Assembly (NCBI GenBank): GCA_964030475.1
Contig: CAXIPT010000003.1
Location: forward strand, 2,347,862 to 2,411,861
Reading direction: 5' to 3'
DNA length: 64,000 bases
From: Tethya wilhelma
Taxonomy: Eukaryota; Porifera; Demospongiae; Tethyida; Tethyidae
Shown here one piece after another: positions 45,360 through 58,164 of the stretch. The notes beneath the pieces were generated by a model, which did not search any database, was not told the DNA's origin, and saw nothing but the letters and a program-made list of their open reading frames with translations. Position 1 is the stretch's first letter. The number at the start of each line of letters is the position of its first letter. A program made the translations under genes and the position numbers.

Positions 45360-46250
45360 TGTTTTGAAACGCTAAATCGCTTAAATTTGGAGGCTCTGTC
45401 TAAACCATTTGTGCCAAAATAACACTGAAAGCTCCACAAAATTGGCTGTGGATAATTTTGAGCCATGATTATACTACAGAAACAGTAACAACAGTCAGTG
45501 GTGAAAAATGTCCTGAGAGTTTGCTGGAAGACAACGATGAACCATCCACTTCAGCTAAATAAATGGCTGTCTGTATTCGATGCTGAGACTATAGAGAGAT
45601 GACTGGAAAATCATACCCTCCTTCATCAATTCAGCTGCTCTTCTCTGGTCTGCAATGTCACATAAGAAACATAGATCACACAAGATAGCTAATTTTGGCA
45701 AAAATGAGCCAGCATTCTACACTTTTCATCAAACCAGAAACTCTGTTTACAGAAATCTTTGGACAAGTGGTGTAGGTGCACTATACAGAAATTCAGGAAA
45801 AGGAGAACCGTCAAACTGGGAATCTGGTATTCTAGGTATTGACAATCCCTTAAGTTTATTACATGCAGTTTTTTATTGTAAAACGATAAGATCTGTTGAT
45901 TGAGAGGTCGAGATGAGCATAAGAACCTTCAACTTTCACAGTTCAAGAGGACAGAGACAGGCCACTCTTATACAAATATTCATAAAAAAAATCACTCTGG
46001 CAGTCTTGCTCAACTTTATGTGAAAAACAAACATATAGAGATTTACGAAAGTCCCCAGTCTGGTGATCGTTATCATAATTTTCATCTCTTGGATATGTAC
46101 ATCAGCAAACTTGCGCTTGAGGCCAAAGAGAAGAATTTGATTCATGTTTATCTAATTACAGTGGCTGAGAGGGTCACCAAACCGAACCTCTGCCAGCTGA
46201 GTGTGGTGGTCAAATCCCCGATGTAATCGGGCATTCTGAGTAGGTTGTCA
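45360..46250 (+). pseudogene. Crypton-type (KIAA1958/DUF3504) recombinase relic
   Basis: The N-terminal part shows LEALSKPFVPK and SGEKCPESLLEDNDE with stops. Then come the DUF3504 region landmarks GALYRNSGKGEPSNWESGIL, GIDNPLSLLHAVFY and, in the next frame after a stop, RDEHKNLQLSQFKRTETGHS, KKNHSGSLAQLYVKN and HIEIYESPQSGDR with LLDMYISKL. DUF3504 proteins derive from Crypton tyrosine-recombinase transposons (host examples KIAA1958, QRICH1, ZMYM). The catalytic C-terminal part is missing and at least three frame changes are seen. A second relic at 57.95-60.92 kb has the same N-terminal part. Confidence 0.78.
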
Positions 46251-46328
46251 CCTGCCAAAGCATGCGGATACAGGGATATATGCCTTATTTGAGGATCGAG
46301 TACAAGTCACGTGGTAGTGCCGAAAGGG

Positions 46329-46353
46329 TCGGGCTGGGCTGGGCTGGGCTGGT
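46329..46353. repeat. (GGGCT)n short tandem repeat
   Basis: About four and a half 5-bp units. The surrounding 46.25-47.1 kb has no supported gene. Confidence 0.85.
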
Positions 46354-47123
46354 GCACTCAATTTAGAGTAGAGTGCAGTAGCACAGTGTAGGGTGCAATT
46401 GACACAAAACAGACAAAATACCTTGCTTAATTACACCTTATAAGCTTAAGGGTGATAGCATGAGCGGGAAGGAATTGATAGATAGTGATTTCAATATTGG
46501 TACTTCAAAGTCTAATAATTATAACCAAGTAATAGACGCACAGCATGCTCAGTACTGATTTGTATATTCCTAATAAATTGGAATTTTCTTGATACCAAAT
46601 GACCAAATTACTTGTTCAATATTTATTCAATTGGCATTAAAATTAGGTCATGTGATCTCTTTGGCTTTCATAAACTAGCAAATTATGAATAATTAATTAG
46701 ACGGTAGGCTTCCAGCGTTGATATGGCAACCATATTTTGTACAGTGCATGATAATTAACATAATCCCTCTGGGGTGTGTCTTGAAACATGTCTTAATTAG
46801 AGATATTCAATATTTTCCATTAAATGCACACTATCCGAACCCTTCTTCTTGGCTATAGCTATCTCATGAATGGTACGATAAATTTCAACCCCTATAATAA
46901 GTATATTGTAGTTCGTGATGTTACGAACCTTTTGTCAAGTTTTAGTTGCCATAGCAACAGGGAAAGCCTACCACCTAATTAATAATTCATGTTTTAGGAA
47001 TTGTGCTGAAATTTTAATTTTCCCATGAATATTAATTATCCGATATTACAGAACATGTAATACAAAGCTTACATTTTATAAAGATTTTCATCCTAAATAA
47101 CAGTATATCTTGTCAATTATATT

Positions 47124-47129
47124 TTTATT
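47124..47129 (-). terminator. Poly(A) signal of the Sema-PSI gene
   Basis: AATAAA on the minus strand about 47 nt after the stop at 47176. Confidence 0.6.
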
Positions 47130-47175
47130 TAGCACAATTTTGCTTGATTTGCCAAAAGACCAACAGACCCAGGCT

Positions 47176-50100
47176 TTAAGTGAGCAGTGTCTGCACACAC
47201 TGAGCTCTGCCATCTATCCTGACACACTCGAAACCTTCGTCGCATTCTATCTGACTGCAATCTCGAGGTATAGCACACACCACTCCCTCTCGTAATCGCC
47301 TGTTACGACACACCATTCCTTCCGGGCACTCCAATAGATTACAGTCAGTAATAGGAGGTTGTAACACACACCTAGTGTTGAGGAACTGCCTACACTTTGG
47401 TTCATTGTCAGGACAAGAAGATGGGACTACTTCTTCAACACAAATACGATTTTCACGACACACTATGTCGGCACATCTTCTCACCGGGCATCGATCAGTG
47501 ACATTTGTTTCTCTCCAGATAAAATTTGGAGTGCACAATCCATCGAAGAGGTTAGCCTCACAATCAGCAGTGAGGTAGCGTGGACAAGTGGCTCCTACAC
47601 AAGGGTCTATAGGACACTCTGGGCAACGGCTCACATCTGACTCCCAGATGGGTGATCCAGGCTGCTGTGTCATAATAATAGCACTGCATGTGGAGCGACG
47701 AGTACATGTTCCAGATAGAACACACCATCCACATATGGGGTCACCAGAGGTCGTACATGAGGCACAGGAAGTGAAGGTGTGGCACTGATCAACAGAGTGT
47801 CTGAACAGCTGCCAGAGTATGTGTGTAGGTATAGTTTGGTGAGGCAATAGTTTAAAAATCAGGTATAATAAGTGCAATACAAAGGAGCAGTTTACTTGGG
47901 AATTTCATGTTTGTACTAGATATGACATTGTATGGCACATATGCATATTACTTGAAACATGCATAATTTTACATGCCATACTCTGATAAGTACGGCATGC
48001 AAAGCAGCTAGTTAAGTACATATAATTATAGTTGCTTATTCACAGAATATAATTTGTTACATTGTGAGCATCACAGCTTATATTCCTAAAAGGAAGTATT
48101 ATTTTATTAGGAAATGTAAAACTCTATATATCTGTCAGGTATTGAAGAATATCAGACAATATATGGCAAATATTTAAAATATTTACTATATATACCTATG
48201 CCATACCTTAGTGTCTGTCATGGCAAAGATAAACTCTCCATTGGTGGATGACTGCAGTGAGGTGACATTCTTTGAGGCATTCGTAGTAGGGGTAAGGAAA
48301 ATGGTTCGGATCAGTGTAGCTGTAGTTGCATTTGGACTAGTGATGTGAAACTGTTTCAGGGAGAATATATATAAACAAACGGAAATAATAAAATGAATAC
48401 TTATAATAGATAAAAATTTTCACCATTTTGACTGGTTCTCTAATAGGTATTACATGTACACGTACCCTTTACTGGGCTGTATGGAGTATAATGTACGAGT
48501 GTGGTTACTGCCAGTTGCAAGTTGCTTGTCAAGCTAATTTATAAATGGATGGTGCCTCTGTTATGACAACTTACCACAAACCATATAGTGCAGCAAATGC
48601 AATTGTGTGTGCACCCTGCATGTGTACTATCGCCAGTGCTGGAGGATTTGAATTTTTGGCAGTATATATTTGAATACACTCAGTACAGGCTGTCAGCAAT
48701 GCCAAAGCACTAGCTACTCAGTTGACTTGCATGCGGTGGAGAGCTGTATGGTTAGTGCTACTCAGGATATACAGCTACAGTCAAGTAAGTGATATTCTCT
48801 TCTTGTCTGAGAGATCTGTGAGAAGATAGGTGAAACCGAGATGCTGGTTATGATACACTTGCTAGGAGCTAAGCCAAATGTTTATCTGGATGAGACACAA
48901 GAGGAATTGTACAAAAAATGACTGGGATTCATGTGCACAATTCCACTATCTGTCGTACAATGCAATATCTTGGCTTCAGTAGAAAGAGATTGTAGCATGT
49001 AACATTGCAGTGTGATAACAATTTTAGGGGCAGATTCATGGCTGAAATATCGCTGTTGACCTAGCTATGTTGGTGTGGGTTGATGAATCCGGATTTTACC
49101 GAAAGAACATTATGCATGGCTATAGCATATGAGGTATGCTTGCCACTGACCTTCAGCTAAAGCATGCAGGAGTACGCATTAATTATTTACTCTATTAGAG
49201 TGATGTCACTTGCTGGAAGATACATGTAGTTGATGATAACACATTTGAAGATTTTTATAGAAAATGTCTTATTCCAATTATACCATTCAATGGTATTAAC
49301 TCCACTCAGTGGTGATTATGGACAACTGCTCTGTTCACTATGATGATAGGGTAGCTGAAATAATACATAGTGTTGGTGCTCTCATTCGATTCCTGCCAGA
49401 CCTATAAAGCCACGTGCGATTGAATACGTGTAAAAGTTGAAACTTTTGTTAAAGCATATGAGACTGTTTTTCAATTTTCACCTTGCACTGTAGCTAATGT
49501 TACTGAACAAGATTGTTTGCATTACATACAGCACTGCGGGTACTTGTGCTAACTATTAATAATTGTGATAATAAACAAAAAGAAACAATGTGAATTCATG
49601 TAATTATAATAACAATTTCTTATTGTCAGGTGCAGTTGGTTTTAAATAAAATAGTATCAGTAGATAAAACACTACTTATTAAGCTTGCGCATGAGATCAA
49701 AACAACTGACCTTTGCTCTTGATATTCGTCATCAGTAAGAGCACCAATCTCCCGCAAAATTACTACCTCTCTCAGTTGCTCTATATACTTGAATTCCTCT
49801 TAGGGTCACTGCTTTAGTTGGCCTGAGAATCTGTAGCTACATGTAGCACCTGTTGTTTGTCTTGGGGATAATGCAGTCGTAATAGATCCTTTAGTGCCAT
49901 TGCAAACATAGTGTTGCTGGAGAATCATTCATACTCTCATGTCCTCTACCGACAAGCATTTCTGCCCATAAAGCCTACTGAAGAGCAGTATAGACAGGGT
50001 CATGTAGTTTGTATGCTGTCCAACTACTCTCTGTTCACACAGAGCTTCTAAAAAATGAATAAACAGATACTGGCTAACCGTATTTTTACTTCAAGACTCT

Positions 50101-51460
50101 AATCTTTATTTCATGTACAAACACATTAGTATGAGAAGTTGGGAAATTGGTAGAGGTCGTCTATTCTAGGTGTTGCCTGCAACACTTCAGTGCTCTAGTT
50201 CATCAATTAACAGCATCTACACATCATGCTCATTATTAATCCATACTTTTTCAGACTTGTGATAATATAACCTACTAAACAGTCCAGCCTGTCTGATAAA
50301 ACATTCCCAACTTGATCATAAATCAATTCTTTTAGTGTATCAGGGCTTCTCAAATGACTTTGTGCAATATCTCTTAAGGTGAAAACTACAAAATCCATCT
50401 TGTTACTTAGACTAAGTACTAATAGAGTCATTGCCTTGATAGGCTTGTGCTCACTATCACGATCACTAGAGCTCATTGACTCACGTGGTGGTTGGCTGTA
50501 TTCATCACCTGTACCCAATATGATTGAAAGCCTGCTTCAGATGTTGCTGAATTCTCTTTGTAGTAGCTATAGTGCATGCACGTCTTCCGTGTTATAATAT
50601 GTCCACCATCAAAAGGAGCAGTAAACTGAGTGGGCCCAGATATGTAAAAGTTACAATACTGCTAGGGTCCTGTAGGGCTGCAGTGCCTTGATATCACTGA
50701 TTTGCTGCTTCCATGTAGCGGCTTCAAGCCTATTTATTTTGATACATGCAAATGGCTTCGCACGATATCATAACACTGAGGTACAGAGCCAACGCCCATG
50801 CATTTACAACTGAGCTTGACAAGCAACTTGCAATGTGCAGTACTAGTACTGCCCCAGGGCGAAGCTCAAGTGCAACAAGTAACCAGAGGGCATTACTCCA
50901 GACAGCCCAGTGTATAGGCTGTAATAACTGCTTTGTAGCCCTTTAAGGTAGTTAAGTTTACAAACAAATAACTTAAGTTCAAAACCACAGGGAAATGTCA
51001 AATGCTACAGGGAAATATCACTGATTACACACTGTCAGCAGCACTGTGAGTGCTTGATAATAAATAATTATATAATGGGCATTGCCATCAGTCAATGTAC
51101 TTGATGGGATAATAGCATGTACAGAAAACATTTTGATATTGTTTACTATCTTTTCCACAGTACCTAAAAGATTATCAGTATTGCCTGCATGCACAGGAAT
51201 GACTATATGTATACAAGTAGATACATCAAGCTGAAAGGTATACATACACAACAAGCAAACTAACCTGAAACACTGTAGCATTGTCGGTCCCAGCAAACTG
51301 GAACAGCTGCCCATCCAGACTAGCTACTGTTATGGAGACAAACTCAAAATGGGTGAAATTGAGAGCAAGGAGTGATGTCTCGGTCAGGTCATTATCCACC
51401 TCCAGGCCAGGACGGAGAGGACCAATTAGGGAGCATTCACTTAGATTCTTTGCATTGGTA

Positions 51461-51535
<75 letters not shown>

Positions 51536-51576
51536 NNNNNNNNNNNNNNNNNNNNNNNNNNNNNNNNNNNNNNNNN

Positions 51577-51651
<75 letters not shown>

Positions 51652-52675
51652 ATGTGTGAAATAAACTCACATCAATCACATTTTGGGGAAATCCTGTAGG
51701 ACATGCCATGAACAGGCCATCCCGTTCAAACCCCACCATTCCAGTCCCTCCTAAACACTCACGAAACTTCTGTGTCATTCTAGCATTAATATCATCAATG
51801 CTAAATGCACACATACCCACTTCAAACTGATCCATCATCATCGCACTGCTTACAGAGAGAAAAAGCATACCACCTTCAGGAGTTACTTTAAAAGCAGCTG
51901 CGGTCGCAAGAGCAGTCCCTTGTCTGGTCGGTGAGCTGTTGCACTGCAGTTCTATCTCAAAGTGAGATGAGAAGATGGTACCAAAGGTACCTGTGTCATT
52001 TTGACAGATTCGTACAACTCGTGTGGTCATGTCTGAGGATCGTACAACAAAGTAGATTAGCCCACCGTGGACAAACTGAGTGAGATACTTTGTTGTGTCT
52101 CCGATGCCTGCTAGCTCTGTACGTTCAGCTAGCTTCTTAAATCCAAAATTATTGCTGGTGTCCACATTTAGTAGAGTTCCTTTAGAGAATCTGGGAGATT
52201 CCTCACCATTGGAAGTCTCCCCAATAGTCAAGTCAGACCTGCTACTCATAGCTCCAGGAGCAAGCACTCCAACTGCATTATCAGTGTTCATCTGTATCAC
52301 AACTGACCCAGGCTGCACTCTCCATGACACTGAGGATAGGTCGGAGATGTCTGCCAAGAAGCACTCGTCTGTGTTGCATGAGAAGATACGATCTCGATAG
52401 ATGCCATCTGGTTGATCTGAGAGTAGCAATCGGTTTGGAGCAGTTAGTGCCCTTCTCTGCTGCATTTGAAGGTCAACATTTAACCGGTAGAGAGCATCAC
52501 TAGAGCCTAGTAGAATGTTAGAGTCTACTAAGACCAAATTCCGGAGCATCTCTCCTTCATCTTGTGGACAAAATGATACATTTCCATTCGAGCTCTGTGC
52601 TGTGGTATAGGGTATTGATAGAGATACAGCTAATGTCAGAAACAAGGACACCGAAGCACAGTCACTCCTTGCCAT
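47176..52675 (-). CDS. Secreted Sema-PSI-cysteine-rich protein
   Basis: Four exons: 51671-52675, 51265-51447, 48207-48350 and 47176-47808. All junctions are GT/AG and phase 0, giving about 654 residues. A signal peptide (MARSDCASVSLFLTLAVSLS) is followed by a Sema beta-propeller of about 400 residues; it closes with SLDGQLFQFAGTDNATVFQ (exon 2) and NGEFIFAMTDTK (exon 3). Exon 4 opens with a PSI domain (DQCHTFTSCASC then GDPICGWCVLSGTC), the usual partner of Sema in semaphorins, plexins and MET-type receptors. The last 165 residues are cysteine-rich modules (CADIVCRENRICVEE, CNLLECPEGMVCRN, CSQIECDEGFECV) and end at a stop with a poly(A) signal 47 nt on. No membrane segment, IPT or cytoplasmic domain follows, so the predicted product is secreted. 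Role inferred: guidance or adhesion ligand or decoy. Intron 1 is nearly all TG/CA repeat; intron 2 (2.9 kb) holds a transposase relic. Confidence 0.85.
48700..49415 (+). pseudogene. Tc1/IS630-type transposase relic in Sema intron 2
   Basis: Pieces PNVYLDETQEELYKK, STICRTMQYLGFSRKR, LVWVDESGFYRKNI and VIMDNCSVHYDDRVAEIIHS, then GALIRFLPDL, give the order of the same family as 38975-39980. Several stops and frameshifts are present. It lies antisense to the host gene. Confidence 0.72.
49415..51260. other. Rest of Sema intron 2
   Basis: AT-rich. A minus-strand frame at 50207-50518 (LKELIYDQVGNVLSDRLDCL) is protein-like but has no family and is not needed to complete the Sema domain. The plus frame at 50746-50946 is unsupported. 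Confidence 0.35.
51465..51649. repeat. (TG)n array with 41-N gap in Sema intron 1
   Basis: TG units at 51465-51535 and 51577-51649 with Ns at 51536-51576, so the true length is unknown. On the transcript strand this is a CA repeat ending about 18 nt before the exon 2 acceptor. Confidence 0.95.
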
Positions 52676-52679
52676 CGTG

Positions 52680-53330
52680 GGTTGATCACTCCTTTCTCTT
52701 TGACAAGAGCTATTTTCTGTCCCTTTTGAACAAGCTGCATGGACATTGGGGAAAAAAAGGAATAAAAACTACTCTTTTTGTCAACTAAAATGATGCTACA
52801 AATTTGTGGTTTTCACCTCATGAATTCATTATTATAAAATACCAGAGAACACATGTAAAGCTAGCACGCGTAGGCCCTATGGAATTCACACTCAACTTTT
52901 TCTGCATTCTGGCATAATTAATTTAATGACATTCTAGCTTATATATATCTGGCATTATGACACTATGGTAATTTAGACTAACAGTATCTTGAAATTATTC
53001 AACTTACATTTTATATTTGAGTAGCTTGTCAGAACACAATTTGCGTCAGTATGGGCTACTTTTGGTAGCTATCGGTCACTGAAGGCACTCTCTAGATGGA
53101 CTCATTTACTCTTTGGCAGTTTTTGTTGTATACACAAGCGGAAGACAAGCTAGCACACCACCGCCGCAGTCACAGGAAATTCACAACTTGTGATGTCAGA
53201 TTTTTCAAATAAAGGCCAGTTTGACCACAGAATATCTCTGAACTTTAGACCAGAGTTTCTACGCATGCGTAAAACCTTACGGCGCGAAATTAGCTAGACT
53301 CTAGCTACGTAGCAATCATGGTGGATTCCA
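52680..53330 (-). promoter_or_regulatory. Presumed promoter region of Sema-PSI gene
   Basis: The 650 bp before the first ATG hold no coding. A CG-richer patch at 53145-53300 has an NRF1-like TACGCATGCGTA and the motif CGGCGCGAAATT (E2F-like GGCGCGAAA). A transcription start cannot be fixed from sequence. Confidence 0.35.
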
Positions 53331-53721
53331 AATAACACACACTGGCTCAAAGACGGAAACTGAGGGCCCACCGAACTACAACAAGATTCTGAAGATGGAT
53401 TAAGCATTGCTACACTATTGCTACTAGGTATAAAGTAAATTAAGTAAGTGAATAACCAAAGACTTTTTATTCGAGGGTACTGTAGAGTGCGAATTAGTCA
53501 GTATATATAGCTGAAGTTGTGCTTGCATTTTTATCTACTTGTCAGTCTTGTTTAAAGTCAAGTGGAGCTACAGTTGCTGCACTGACTTCGGACTCAGTGC
53601 AGTAGAACCTATAGCTAAATATTTCCCATGACAACTAAAAAATGCCAGAGGGCTCAGTGTGGGCCGGCCCAGGGTGTGTATGTACCTTGAGATTTGGAAG
53701 TCGTATGAATAGTAGTGTATA

Positions 53722-54081
53722 CAGTAGAACCGCGATTATCCGAACACCTTGGGGCACAGCCTAACTTCAAGCGTTTGGAAAACCGAATTTGTTCGGATAA
53801 CTGAAGGGATAAAATTACGCTTGTTTTTACCGCTCTAACAGTAGCCACGATAGTTTTACTATAGCTCTTTAGCATCTCAGAACACTAGTAGATTGTATTT
53901 TTCTTCGATCAAACTTGAATAATAGCAACCGCGTGCACGATTACATAAACCTCAAGCTCGAAAAGAGGGCGGAGTCCGTTCAGATTTGTTCTAATTAACC
54001 GAAATTTGGTCTTCCAGCTCTGTTCAGATAATCGAGAGTTCGGATAAGCGAGTTTCTAATCAGGCAATCGAGGTTCTACTG
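53722..54081. mobile_element. Pogo-like MITE with TA duplication
   Basis: 360 bp flanked by TA on both sides. Ends CAGTAGAACCGCGATTATCC and (complement) GGTTCTACTG; inside, GTTCGGATAA recurs inverted near each end. This terminus is typical for pogo/Tigger-type elements. Confidence 0.85.
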
Positions 54082-54089
54082 TACTAATA

Positions 54090-55220
54090 TTCTCTGCTCC
54101 GATGCCAGTGAGCTCTATATAGTGGCTCAGTATAGTAAGAGCATTCGACTAGAATTCTGAATCCCAGCTCAGAGGTTGAAATAATTTTTCTAGAGTATAG
54201 ACGGACAGTGTCGGTACAAACCACATTAATTTTTGTGTGGTCATTTTACCAAAGTGCACCAGAGGAGGTAAAACACAGTTGACCTTTGTGCAAAATGAGG
54301 TACCCTTCACCCACATTTTAGTTACACTTGAAATTATGGTGCTTTCATGTGTCTTCTTCTCTAGATCTAAAAGTGCATGCACTGCTATTAAGCTGGCCAC
54401 ATTTACAGTACTAGTAGACACAAGAGCATGGCCTGCTGCTACTTACTACAAGTGATTGCTACAGCCACAATGTTAGTGCAGACTAATTATTTTTATGAAT
54501 TGTTTTTTGTTCGGTCTAAGTGTCCGTTCATAAGCTGTTATTATGGAACTCCCTAGGATCGAGACAAAATTATTGCCCTTGGAAATGAACCAAATAATCG
54601 ATTTTGTGAGATCTATTTCATAATTGTTTTAGAAATCGATATTGTAAAATCAATAGCTCCAAGATCGAGTTCTCATAATCGACTTTAGAAATTACCAGTT
54701 AGAAAATCATGCAAGTACTCAAAATTTAATATTCAATATAATCGTTCCTAAAGATCAAATTCTTAGTATTGAAAGCCGATATTTTGCATAGCGCACGGAC
54801 ATGATGGAGGGTGTGGTTTTTAGATCACATGGGCAGCTTATGCCAATGTATGGTGTCTTCCTCTAAAGTTACAAGTTAGCCTCTTTCTGGTTCCTGGCTA
54901 GCTTTGATCTATGCTTCAATGGAAAAGATGACGGAAAAATGGGATGTCACAATGCATGCATGATCACCAATAATAACCTATAGGCTATAGCTGATGTGGG
55001 CTTTATCATGCAGCAACATGCTGTCAGATAATTATAATAATTATGGTATACAGATTGTGTAGTAGTTGCTCTAGAGTACTGCAGTTTGTTTGAATACATA
55101 TAAACATATAATATCAGTGAAAAAAAGAGTTAATGTCTAACAGGTCAAAAAAAGGCTGAGTGCATGTCATTGGTGGTTTCTGAGATGGTCTGTCATCTCA
55201 AGTCTGGTGCTAAAGCTGCA
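54090..55220. other. No gene seen
   Basis: A paired open frame exists at 54149-54455 on both strands without family or splice support. 54540-54790 is AT-rich with repeated ATCGA-type words (AATCGATTTTGTG, AATCGATATTG, AGATCGAGTTC, AATCGACTTTAG). Confidence 0.4.
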
Positions 55221-55234
55221 AGATAACCCTCCTT

Positions 55235-56010
55235 CTGAGGGGTAGCCTGGTTTTCGTACCATTTTCAAAAATTTCAGTGGTCTTTGCCAGCAACAAACTT
55301 AAAGGTGCATGCTAAGACACGGAAGCAGCACCTTTTTGAAAAAATGGCCCAAAAATCAATACTGAATACGTCAGGAGGGCCTGGTACATGTCCTCATGTG
55401 AGGTCAAACAGTGGTTGATCAGCAATTAGTGAGTGTGGGTGAAGCCATTACATATTATTAACCTGTATTGCCTAAGCACATAGGATTTTGCGGCTGCGCA
55501 GTTGTACAATAGTACGTAGATCAAGCCTTATACTGTACTAGGCGCTTGCCTACTGACTAGTACTTACAAGCATGTTTAGCACTTTACTATTGTGAGCTAA
55601 ATCTGTTTTTAGGCTCTTTTTACTTTGTTTCTACAAGTAGCAAATGGCCCGCGAGCTTTTTCAGGTCCAGGTCTGTTCCAATGGAATTCAATCAGTTTAA
55701 TTTTTGCTTCTTTGTTGACTTACACTAATTCTTTCATTTTTCTTATGAAAAAGAAGCAAATTTTCGAATCTTGTCACAAATTTTCTTGCCTGATACTGGA
55801 AAAGCAGCCATCTTACCAGGGAGCTTGCCAGCAAAACTAAGATTATTTGCGTGGGTGCAACATAGAACTTGTGCATACATATCGCATGCAACATGTCCAA
55901 GCACAATTAAAATGACGCTATCTGGCATACTTCATGTGAGGACATGTTCCAGGCCCTCCCGATTTTCAGTGTGAAACATTAAAAAGAGGGAATAGCCTGG
56001 GTACAAGGCA
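55235..56010. mobile_element. TIR-like element, ~0.77 kb
   Basis: Outer words GTAGCCTGGTTTTCGTACC (55241) and GGAATAGCCTGGGTACAAGG (55989) and inner arms GGAGGGCCTGGTACATGTCCTC (55374) against GAGGACATGTTCCAGGCCCTCC (55938) are inverted matches. No transposase inside. Start and end are approximate. Confidence 0.5.
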
Positions 56011-56578
56011 AGTCAGTTAGTATCTGCATATTATCAGTGGACAGGACCGAGGTGAATGTTAACCAGTAATAACCACCCTTCACTCACATGCACAAGTACA
56101 CATCCCACACAGACAAGCAATGATCATGAGTACTGTACATGTTATACCCTAACCACACCCACCATGCGGCATTCTGAGAAGTTCAACTTGATCTTTCAAA
56201 AATGATTACAGCTATACTTTTTTAAGGACCTTTGTTCTGTTGTGTGTATTTAAAATTATTACTGTAACACTAAATTATTCATGCTAGTATTAGATATTCA
56301 TGCATGCATACTGATCAATTAGCTAAGTGATCCTATTATGGGAAAAGATATAAGTTCTAGGTGGAGGGGTATACTATAAGCTATTGCTCGATCTCTGTCT
56401 ATACTGAAAATATCTGAGCAGTCACAGCAAGTATTGAATTTTGCATAATTATTACTAATAATATGTGCTTCTTTTTCTATTCATAAAGCCATAGGATCCC
56501 ATAATATTGGATATGTCGCAAGACTTTGATTGACACAGAGATTATTCTGAGGAAAGTTAATTGTCTTGAATCGTGGAC

Positions 56579-56799
56579 ATGGACACCGTGGTACATGCCA
56601 GTGTTGCAATTGAATCAAGAGATGATAAGAGGTAAGTTTTAGATACATAAAATTATATAATTATGCCATACGCATCCACTTAAGTATAGACATTTTATTC
56701 TCATTTTTCAGTCTGGATTATCAGCTAATGATGATGGCCTCACCCACAGCTCAGTGTGTGTATGGTCTCCTTCTCCTCCCCTCCTGTTGTGATGATTAG
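56579..56799 (+). CDS. Small two-exon ORF, doubtful
   Basis: Exon 1 (56579-56631, MDTVVHASVAIESRDDK) with a consensus donor (AGAG|GTAAGT) can join exon 2 (56712-56799) after TTTTTCAG, giving 46 residues that end in CCDD. The splice sites are good but the product is short and unknown; it could be a 5' leader of an undetected gene. Confidence 0.22.
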
Positions 56800-57945
56800 A
56801 GAACGCACCTAGTGCTATGCAATAGGTGAATTGACCTGAGTCTCTCAGCGATATAGTGTGAACAACTATAAAATTTTCAGACCTGGCTAATTCATAGAGA
56901 TATGGACTATCTTTAGGTACAGCTATACATACTGTATAGATCTACAATTATAATAATGTACACACAATATCATAATTATGCATTTTGGTTAGATGCTTGA
57001 GCATCAATTCCCTTGCTAAGGTTTATCTACAATTGAGATTATGATGTCATCCTATATAAAATAGACAAGCTTCTTGACAATAACTATCTTTGTTTATTTA
57101 TCTGTGAAACAGGATGTCTGTACTTATGAATGTCATGTCTATACAAATGTCTTGAAGTGTCAGGTTATAAATATTGTTTACACTTCAATGACTTCATATG
57201 TCTATGACTTTGAGCATTAAGACCTTCGGGATTGTAATTTACTCATGTTTATAGTGAACCCTATAGTATAAATGTACTCAGGCTTTTTCATTCATCATGA
57301 AGAGAAGCAATAAAAGTGACCTTTTTGAGCTGTACTTGAAATAATTATATTATGAGCTTGGCCTTGATCCACCATGCATACAAGATCAAAATTAATTATA
57401 GTGTAATTCTTGATTGTCAAATATGTCTCAACTCAACAATTCATATGTTATCACAAACTACGTCAATTGGTATGAGTTCCTTAATTTGATCTAATCGGCA
57501 TTAATTTTGTATCACCTTTTGGTGTTAGTTTTTCTCTTCAATCTCGATCTCAAGATTTCTAATGATATTATATGCAAGTATGTAATAGTTATATCATTGG
57601 CATGAGGGATCTATGTATGCACTTTCGGGCTTCAGTGTAATAAATGTCACGCATCCCTCGTGCCCATGATATAAGTAGTTTACATCTCTAGGCATTTTTA
57701 CCATGTCTACATTCATGCTCATTGCTATAGAGCATTCTGAGAGCCTTATCAGCAAGGGTTCATGCTTAGTAACAAACCTTTGCCAAGTCAAAACCATTAA
57801 GTGCATCTTGAATCGTTGCATATGGCAACTTTGACTCCTGAACTTGTAGCTATTTCTTCTTCGTTGTTAGAAAACGTTTGAATTCACCCTGTGCCCACTT
57901 AGTTTAGCTTGGGAATGGAAGGAAGAATGGACACAATAGTTTCTT
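56800..57945. other. No gene seen
   Basis: AT-rich, with an Met-rich minus frame at 57594-57821 lacking support. Confidence 0.45.
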
Positions 57946-58164
57946 CAAACCTCTTACGCCATCTTTCTCTGACCTTCTCTCTGACTACAAAGCAATTAAG
58001 CCTCAGTTCAAGCACACAAAAAAGAAGAGACATTTAATTTTGCAATGCTGAATGAGCAAGAGTTGGAGGCCCTGTCGTAATCATTTGCGCCAAACCCCCC
58101 GAAAGCTATACAAAATAGACTGTGAAAAATAATTATTTTAAGTCATGATTATTCCACAGAAACA

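Noticed and set aside
51437..51664. Cys/Val and Thr/His repeat frames, including an apparent extension of the Sema exon
   Set aside because: These are translations of the TG/CA array; a consensus donor (GAT|GTGAGT) ends exon 1 at 51671.
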